Below the pieces are notes generated by a model. That model worked only from the letters and a program-made list of their open reading frames with translations. It was not told the origin of the DNA and searched no databases. The position numbers and the translations under genes are program-made. Source: Crenobacter oryzisoli (GTDB taxonomy: Bacteria; Pseudomonadota; Gammaproteobacteria; Burkholderiales; Chromobacteriaceae). Taken from it: 41,323 nucleotides of DNA. The first letter of the stretch is position 1. Each line of letters opens with the position of its first letter. The stretch spans positions 1 through 41,323 of the forward strand of contig NZ_JAUEDK010000036.1 in NCBI RefSeq assembly GCF_030385785.1. Direction: 5' to 3'. Below are positions 36,575 through 41,323 of this stretch, piece by piece.

Positions 36575-38020
36575 ATGCAAAACGACACGCTCGCCATCGC
36601 CCAGTCGCACCTGTTGACGCCGTTTGGCCTCGACGATCGCGCGGTCGAGGCGACGCTGGCGCGCATCGCCCAGCATGGCGTCGACGACGCCGACCTGTAC
36701 TTCCAGCACACCCGCAACGAGGGGTGGAGCCTAGAGGAGGGCATCGTCAAGTCGGGCAGTTTCAACATTGACCAGGGCGTCGGCGTGCGCGCCGTCACCG
36801 GCGAGAAGACGGCCTTTGCTTACTCTGACGAGATTAACGCCGACGCGCTGACCCGCGCCGCCGACGCGGTGCGCGCGATCGGCGCGCAAGGAGGCAGCGG
36901 CAAGACTGGGGTTGGCCGAACCGTCACCGGACGTGGCCTGTACAGCCCGATCGATCCGATCCACAGCCTGGACGCTGCTGCCAAGGTGGCGCTGCTCGAG
37001 CGAGTGGAGAAGCTCGCCCGTGCGATGGACCCGCGAGTGATCCAGGTGATGGCGAGCCTGGCCGCCGAGTACGACGTGGTCTATGTGGCGCGCCATGACG
37101 GCGTGCGTTCGGCCGACGTGCGGCCGCTGACCCGGCTGTCGGTGTACGTGATCGCCGAGCAGAACGGTCGGCGCGAGCAGGGTTCGAGCGGCGGCGGCGG
37201 GCGGGTCGATTTCAGCTACTTCAGCGAGGAGCGCGTCGACGGGTATGTGCGTCAGGCGGTGCAGCAGGCGCTGACCAATCTGGAGTCGCGCCCGGCCCCA
37301 GCCGGCCAGATGACCGTGGTGCTCGGCCCGGGTTGGCCGGGTGTGCTGCTGCACGAGGCGATCGGACACGGCCTGGAAGGCGATTTCAACCGCAAGGGCA
37401 CGTCGGCGTTCTCCGGCAAAATCGGCCAGCGAGTCGCCGCTCCGGGCGTCACCGTGGTGGACGACGGAACCATCGCCGACCGCCGCGGTTCCTTGTCGGT
37501 TGATGACGAGGGCAATGTGACCCAGCGCACCGTGCTGATCGAGGACGGCATTCTGAAGGGCTATATGCAGGACTCGATGAACGCCCGACTGATGGGTGTG
37601 GCGCCGACTGGCAATGGCCGCCGCGAGTCCTATGCGCATATCCCGATGCCGCGCATGACCAACACCTACATGCTGGCCGGCCAGCACGACCCGCAGGAGA
37701 TCATCGCCTCGGTGAAGGACGGCCTGTACGCGGTGAACTTCGCCGGCGGCCAGGTGGACATCACCAACGGCAAGTTCGTGTTCTCGGCGTCGGAAGCATG
37801 GCGCATCGAGGACGGCAAGCTCACCTACCCGGTGAAGGGTGCGACGCTGGTAGGTAACGGCCCGGACGTGCTCAACTACGTGTCGATGATCGGTAACGAC
37901 CTGGCGCTCGACGCCGGTGTCGGCGTGTGTGGCAAGGAAGGGCAGAGCGTGCCGGTCGGGGTCGGCCAGCCGACGCTGCGTATTGACGGCGGTCTGACCG
38001 TCGGCGGCACGGCCGGTTGA
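36575..38020 (+). CDS. tldD: Metalloprotease TldD
   Basis: Zinc metallopeptidase subunit that, with TldE/PmbA, degrades or matures peptides such as microcin B17 and CcdA antitoxin. The 481-aa protein has the metal motif H260-E261-AIG-H265 in LLHEAIGHGLEGD, with the third ligand probably the Cys in GVGVCGKEGQ near the C-terminus. The start ATG at 36575 has AAAGGAAA 5 nt upstream; codons before it are not family-like. Its partner gene is not in this window. Its terminator has been split by a small mobile element (see 38055). Confidence 0.97.
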   Translation: MQNDTLAIAQSHLLTPFGLDDRAVEATLARIAQHGVDDADLYFQHTRNEGWSLEEGIVKSGSFNIDQGVGVRAVTGEKTAFAYSDEINADALTRAADAVRAIGAQGGSGKTGVGRTVTGRGLYSPIDPIHSLDAAAKVALLERVEKLARAMDPRVIQVMASLAAEYDVVYVARHDGVRSADVRPLTRLSVYVIAEQNGRREQGSSGGGGRVDFSYFSEERVDGYVRQAVQQALTNLESRPAPAGQMTVVLGPGWPGVLLHEAIGHGLEGDFNRKGTSAFSGKIGQRVAAPGVTVVDDGTIADRRGSLSVDDEGNVTQRTVLIEDGILKGYMQDSMNARLMGVAPTGNGRRESYAHIPMPRMTNTYMLAGQHDPQEIIASVKDGLYAVNFAGGQVDITNGKFVFSASEAWRIEDGKLTYPVKGATLVGNGPDVLNYVSMIGNDLALDAGVGVCGKEGQSVPVGVGQPTLRIDGGLTVGGTAG

Positions 38021-38042
38021 ATCATAAGGGCAAAGAAAAGCC

Positions 38043-38188
38043 GGGACATGCTCCTAATGCCGTTCACTAAAGGAAAAAGCACCGCCCACCAAGGTGGAAA
38101 AACGGTGCTTTTTTGTTACTTCCAAGCGTTCTTCGAAGCTAAAATCCGGACTGAACGGCTTAAGTGAACGGCATTAGGGACATGCTCC
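38043..38188 (+). mobile_element. 122-bp IS4-like MITE with 12-bp target duplication
   Basis: The element (38055-38176) starts TAATGCCGTTCACTAAAG; its right end, read on the minus strand, is TAATGCCGTTCACTTAAG, 17 of 18 identical. It is flanked by perfect copies of GGGACATGCTCC (38043-38054 and 38177-38188). TAATGCCG... ends and 10-13-bp duplications are features of the IS4 group, from established knowledge. It has no coding capacity, so movement would need a transposase elsewhere. Joining the outer flanks recreates an 11-bp perfect terminator stem for tldD (AAAAGCCGGGA, loop CATGC, TCCCGGCTTTT), so the insertion hit that hairpin. Confidence 0.85.
38074..38114 (+). terminator. Terminator carried inside the MITE
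   Basis: AAAAAGCACCG (38074-38084) pairs with CGGTGCTTTTT (38103-38113) and ends in a six-T run; an inner CCACC-AA-GGTGG hairpin sits in the loop. A-rich and T-rich sides make it probably active in both directions. It can replace the split tldD terminator. Confidence 0.85.
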
Positions 38189-38267
38189 CGGCTTTTTTAT
38201 GCATATACGCTTGGGGTTTCACCACAGCGAGGGCGGCGAATTAATGAATGGAGGCCATTGAGAGCCG

Positions 38268-38370
38268 CTGACAGTATTCCTCGACAAAGCATCAATAGAT
38301 CAAGGCACTGGCTAGCTTCAGCACAATGCGATGGGTATTCGGCGTCGTTCGAAGCAGATACGCAACTTGC
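38268..38370 (+). pseudogene. Possible decayed fragment of a 2-hydroxyacid dehydrogenase N-terminus
   Basis: In one frame 38268-38312 reads LTVFLDKASIDQGTG, like the opening of some glycerate/2-hydroxyacid dehydrogenases, then hits TAG. In another frame SAQCDGYSASFEADTQLAKS follows, which could be the continuation after a frameshift. The rest is lost at the Correia-like element. This is a resemblance only. The remaining parts of the tldD to chemoreceptor gap (38189-38267 and 38485-38560) show nothing recognisable. Confidence 0.2.
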
Positions 38371-38484
38371 TAAGAGCCGCTACCCCCCCTTGGCGTTGTT
38401 ATGTGGCCTTGCCGTACTACTTGTACTATCTGCGGCAGCACGCCTAGCCAAGGCCGCTTCGCTGAGTTTTGTTAGCGACTCTAA
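38371..38484. repeat. 108-bp Correia-like repeat element flanked by TAA
   Basis: The unit 38374-38481 has ends GAGCCGCTA and (on the minus strand) GAGTCGCTA, 8 of 9 identical, flanked on both sides by TAA (38371-38373, 38482-38484), suggesting a 2-3-bp target duplication. The core GCCGTACTACTTGTACTATC followed by TGCGGC, and the GAGTTTTGTTAG before the right end, closely follow from memory the order in Neisseria Correia elements (core GTACTATCTGTACTGTCTGCGGC-like, then TTTTTGTTAATCC at the end). It has no coding capacity. Confidence 0.6.
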
Positions 38485-38560
38485 ATTCCGCTAGCCAAGC
38501 ATGGGCGCGCTCCCCGACCTATGGAAGCTTTCAGTAACGACAAACTCACAACAACAAAGC

Positions 38561-40714
38561 TCAAGCAGCCGCCTCCGCGCTGACGCGAAACTTGCCGGCC
38601 AGAATGGCCAGCAGCCCAATGGTGTGGCGAGTCTGATCCACACTGACCGATAGCTCATGCTGGGCGTCCTGCATCGAATGGGCAACCGTGCCGATGACAT
38701 GCGTATCGTCGGTATAGGTGCGGCCGGACTTGGTCAAGTGCTCGATAGTGGACAGCAGCGTGTAGACGATGCGCTGAACTTCGACGTTTTCTCCGGCTGA
38801 CGCCTCCGCCAGCTTTAATCCCTCTTCCAGAGAGTGTATGCCGGCCCGCATAGTGCTCACCGCTTCGTTGGCCTGACCCTGTACTCGCTGGATCATGGCA
38901 TCGATTTCCTGGGTTGACTGGCTGGTGCGCTCGGCCAGTTTGCGCACCTCGTCGGCCACCACGGCGAAGCCGCGCCCTGACTCGCCGGCTCGTGCCGCCT
39001 CGATAGCCGCATTGAGCGCCAGCAGATTGGTCTGGCTGGCGATCTCCTGGATCAGGTTGACCACTTGGCCGATCTCACGGGTGCTGGTTCCCAGTTGTTC
39101 GATGGTTTGCGCCGATTGACCGACTGTTTCGCGGATGGTCAGCGTGCGCTCGCTGACGGCGGTCAGTTGGCGGTGCGCGGCTTCTTTCTGCTCGGCCATG
39201 GCCTTCTCCATGCCGCTGGCGTTCTGGCTGGCATTGTCAAGCGCGGTCAGTTGCTGCTCAAGCCCTTCGCGCGTGCGCTCCACCGTGCTGAACACCTGAC
39301 TGCTGGCCACTACAGTGGCTTCGTTGTGCTCGGCCATGGCGCGGTTATGCCGCTCCAGCACGCGACTGACAAGGATCACCTGGCCTAGCGTGGCGTCGAG
39401 GTGGTCGATCAGGCTGTTTACCCATTGCGCCATCACACCGGTTTCGTCCGAACGAATCTGCTCGCGGTCGATGCGCAGGGTCAGGTTGCCATCCCCTTCG
39501 GCGATGTTGCGTACCATGCCGGTCATGGTACGCATGCGCAGCGCTAGCGGCCGGGTGAAGCCTTGGCGGAACAGTAGCGCTCCGAACAGCAGTATCGCCA
39601 AGTGAAACACCGCCATCAGCCAGGACGGCGGTGAGAACAGGGTCTGTACTCCCCAGCCCGCGCCGATGAGCAGGGCTTGTACTGTCACAAAACCGCTCAT
39701 CAACTGGAAACTGACCGAACGGTAGCGGTAGACCTCTTCCAGATCCGCTTCACACATCATGCCCCAAATGTCGGGCGAACCCGGCAGGCGGAAGGTGACG
39801 CCCTTGCCGATCACGGGGATATGGCGATAGTCGGAGTAGCCGGGATAGGTGACGAACAGGTTCTCGCCGTTGCGGATGGTCTCACGCACGCCTGGGTGCA
39901 ACTGGCCGGTGGCAGGGTCGTTGAAGATCAGTTCGAATTCGGTATGCTCCTTGACGCGTACGGTGCCATAGGCGGTGCGTACGCCGTCCTTCAGGTTATC
40001 GCCACCGCTGAACGTACGGTCTTCGAAGCGCGAGCGCGATAACGCGGTACCGGGGGCGATGTTTGTGTCGAACTGCGAGCGCACCATGAACAGGTAGTTG
40101 TCGCCCGACTCATGATAGATATGCCCGGCTTCGCGCTGGATCAGGTCGCCCAGCACGTCGTTGGGTACTCGCGCGCACAGGCAGCCAATGGTGTCTTTGC
40201 CGGAGCGCAGCGGCAGCAGGAACAGTAGAGTCACTGCATCGTGAAAGCGGGAGGAACGCGGTCCGAGCGTCAGGGTTACAGGGTCGCGGTAAGGGCCGTA
40301 CAAGAAAGGTTGCTGCAGCCCCTGTTCGAGCGCGCCCTGATGGGGGCCTGATTGTCCTGCGCGGTTCGGCGTGCTCGAAGTCTGGACGATATTGTCGCGC
40401 GACAGTACGAACAACTCGGTGACATCCGGCAGCCCATTCCACAGGTCGGACAGCGCAGCAGCCTGCGCGTCGGGCATTAACCCGGCCAGACGCGTGGCTG
40501 CGCTATCCAGGGTTTGCCACAACTGCTCTGCCCATTGCTGCAGGATACGCATACGAGTGCGCGCGAAGCTTTCGAAGGTGCTTTCGATGGCTGGGTAGCG
40601 ATCCCGGTTGAGAAAGCAGGCATGGCGCATGGCGACCTTGCCGGTGCGACCAAACCAGGGCAGCCAGCTTTTCTCGCGGGCGCTAAGCGCCATGCGGTGG
40701 CTCGACAGATTCAT
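38561..40714 (-). CDS. Methyl-accepting chemotaxis protein
   Basis: A 717-aa chemoreceptor. Residues 1-335 form a sensor region with no hydrophobic N-terminal anchor. Two membrane helices close together follow (about 337-356 and 364-383), then HAMP (about 385-440) and a cytoplasmic signalling domain with the conserved tip [20 protein letters not shown], then [19 protein letters not shown]. The C-terminus ends SAEAAA with no CheR-binding pentapeptide. The topology implies a cytoplasmic sensor held near the membrane by a helical hairpin. The ATG at 40714 has GAGAGGG 5 nt upstream; in-frame codons before it would add a hydrophobic segment ([14 protein letters not shown]) that could be a missed N-terminal anchor, so the start is not certain. 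No sigma-28 promoter is obvious. Confidence 0.9.
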   Translation of the reverse strand: MNLSSHRMALSAREKSWLPWFGRTGKVAMRHACFLNRDRYPAIESTFESFARTRMRILQQWAEQLWQTLDSAATRLAGLMPDAQAAALSDLWNGLPDVTELFVLSRDNIVQTSSTPNRAGQSGPHQGALEQGLQQPFLYGPYRDPVTLTLGPRSSRFHDAVTLLFLLPLRSGKDTIGCLCARVPNDVLGDLIQREAGHIYHESGDNYLFMVRSQFDTNIAPGTALSRSRFEDRTFSGGDNLKDGVRTAYGTVRVKEHTEFELIFNDPATGQLHPGVRETIRNGENLFVTYPGYSDYRHIPVIGKGVTFRLPGSPDIWGMMCEADLEEVYRYRSVSFQLMSGFVTVQALLIGAGWGVQTLFSPPSWLMAVFHLAILLFGALLFRQGFTRPLALRMRTMTGMVRNIAEGDGNLTLRIDREQIRSDETGVMAQWVNSLIDHLDATLGQVILVSRVLERHNRAMAEHNEATVVASSQVFSTVERTREGLEQQLTALDNASQNASGMEKAMAEQKEAAHRQLTAVSERTLTIRETVGQSAQTIEQLGTSTREIGQVVNLIQEIASQTNLLALNAAIEAARAGESGRGFAVVADEVRKLAERTSQSTQEIDAMIQRVQGQANEAVSTMRAGIHSLEEGLKLAEASAGENVEVQRIVYTLLSTIEHLTKSGRTYTDDTHVIGTVAHSMQDAQHELSVSVDQTRHTIGLLAILAGKFRVSAEAAA

Positions 40715-40858
40715 GAGACCCTCTCGATATGTCCGATAGTATTGGTTTGTCGTGTAAGGAAGCACGATGCATGCCAAGAGGGGGAAGACCGAAAAAATGG
40801 GATAGTTCAGATTGTGCATCGCATCATGGCGGTGCATAAGGCACTGCTTTGGTGCCAA

Positions 40859-41030
40859 TTATCGAGGAGCGGTTTTCCGATCCAAGCTGATTCGGAAATG
40901 GCCTTTGTTCTGATAGCAGGCAATGAGGGTGATCCACTCGGCAAGGGGCAGCTCATCTATCAGTCTGAAGTCTTCTGCTGTCGGAGCAGCCTCCTGGTAG
41001 CTATTAAATGGCGGTCTCCAACACCAAGTG
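40859..41030 (-). pseudogene. Possible 3' fragment of a gene interrupted by the IS30 element
   Basis: The minus strand carries an open frame ending at 40859 whose last part (EDFRLIDELPLAEWITLIACY, trimmed in the middle, and GHFRISLDRKTAPR) looks protein-like. A weak hairpin (GGCAC..GTGCC, 40840-40856) lies just after its stop. The frame runs without a credible start into the IS30-family element, so it may be the tail of a disrupted gene. No family is recognised. The rest of the 339-nt region between the chemoreceptor and the transposase start holds nothing else I can support. Confidence 0.25.
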
Positions 41031-41323
41031 CAACACCCTGATAAGGTGTTGCCATGCCCTCCCACTACCATCAGCTTTGCCCAGAAGAACGTGCCTGCAT
41101 CATGCAAATGACCGCGCAGGGACACAGTCTGCGCCACATCGCCCGCTTATTGCGGCGGGCGCCCAGCTCCATCTGCCGGGAAGTGCGCCGTAATGCCTGC
41201 AGCCCCCATCGCTACGATGCCGCCGCTGCCGGGCGCAAGGCCAGGCAACGCTCTCGCCTTCCTCGCCGACCACGCAAACTTCAGCCTCACAGCGCCGCAT
41301 TCCTCGTTGTCGTTGAACTGCTA
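41031..41323 (+). mobile_element. Left part of an IS30-family insertion sequence, cut by window end
   Basis: The transposase start is preceded by a 7-bp hairpin, CAACACC (41031-41037) with GGTGTTG (41045-41051), with a further CAACACC at 41019. The true left inverted repeat cannot be fixed without the right end; it may begin up to some tens of bases earlier. The hairpin ends 2 nt before the ATG, so it would cover the ribosome site in a read-through transcript. Confidence 0.7.
41054..41323 (+). CDS. IS30-family transposase, N-terminal 90 codons (partial)
   Basis: The frame is open from ATG 41054 to the last base. The start MPSHYHQLCPEERACIMQM and the helix-turn-helix GHSLRHIARLLRRAPSSICR, then EVRRNA are the conserved N-terminal features of IS30 transposases (HxQLxxEER and HTH_38-type domain). 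A basic linker follows. The DDE catalytic domain would lie beyond the window. No stop or frameshift is seen in the part present. Confidence 0.85.
   Translation, partial: MPSHYHQLCPEERACIMQMTAQGHSLRHIARLLRRAPSSICREVRRNACSPHRYDAAAAGRKARQRSRLPRRPRKLQPHSAAFLVVVELL

Noticed and set aside
38258-38494. 78-codon frame with a hydrophobic stretch after tldD
   Set aside because: It starts with TTG, has no ribosome site, and its second half lies inside the Correia-like repeat.

Overview
The window is 41 kb of GC-rich bacterial chromosome packed with housekeeping genes. Gene content and order (recX-recA, lptF-lptG, pepA-holC, yhdP-nitrilase-tldD, ilvE-zinc finger-waaF) fit a betaproteobacterium. I favour the order Neisseriales, near Chromobacteriaceae or Chitinibacteraceae; this placement is inferred from protein style, gene order and one Correia-like repeat, not from a search.

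Layout: an IS1595-family transposase (1-993) abuts the alaS terminator. alaS, recX and recA lie on the minus strand. On the plus strand follow hrcA, mltB, dnaX, ybaB, a small unknown gene, recR and a 62-codon orphan with its own terminator. A minus-strand operon lptF-lptG-glnD runs from 16450 to 11700. A divergent plus-strand operon starts at 16652: pepA, holC, an Ala/Pro/Glu-rich protein, a PduO-type cobalamin adenosyltransferase, then a secreted or anchored nuclease. A long minus-strand series follows: glnE, ilvE, zinc-finger protein, waaF, tetR, trxB, Smr-domain protein, bcp, PIN-PhoH ATPase and alpha/beta hydrolase. From 31866 on the plus strand come yhdP, a nitrilase-family amidohydrolase and tldD. 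A chemoreceptor follows on the minus strand, and the window ends inside an IS30-family transposase.

Together the genes cover DNA repair and replication (recA, recX, recR, dnaX, holC, ybaB), nitrogen signalling (glnD and glnE, both acting on the PII/glutamine synthetase system), envelope building (lptF, lptG, waaF, yhdP, mltB), translation (alaS), thiol and peroxide defence (trxB, bcp) and peptide processing (pepA, tldD). Many neighbours overlap by 4 nt (ATGA), implying translational coupling.

No large new multi-gene system is visible. The most unusual material is between the convergent genes tldD and the chemoreceptor (38021-38560). There a 122-bp element with IS4-like inverted repeats and a perfect 12-bp target duplication has split the tldD terminator and carries a replacement terminator. 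About 200 bp further on is a 108-bp Correia-like repeat flanked by TAA. Other points worth a second look are the terminator-like hairpins in front of alaS and waaF, repeats in the recA/hrcA and lptF/pepA intergenic regions, and the 62-codon orphan gene.
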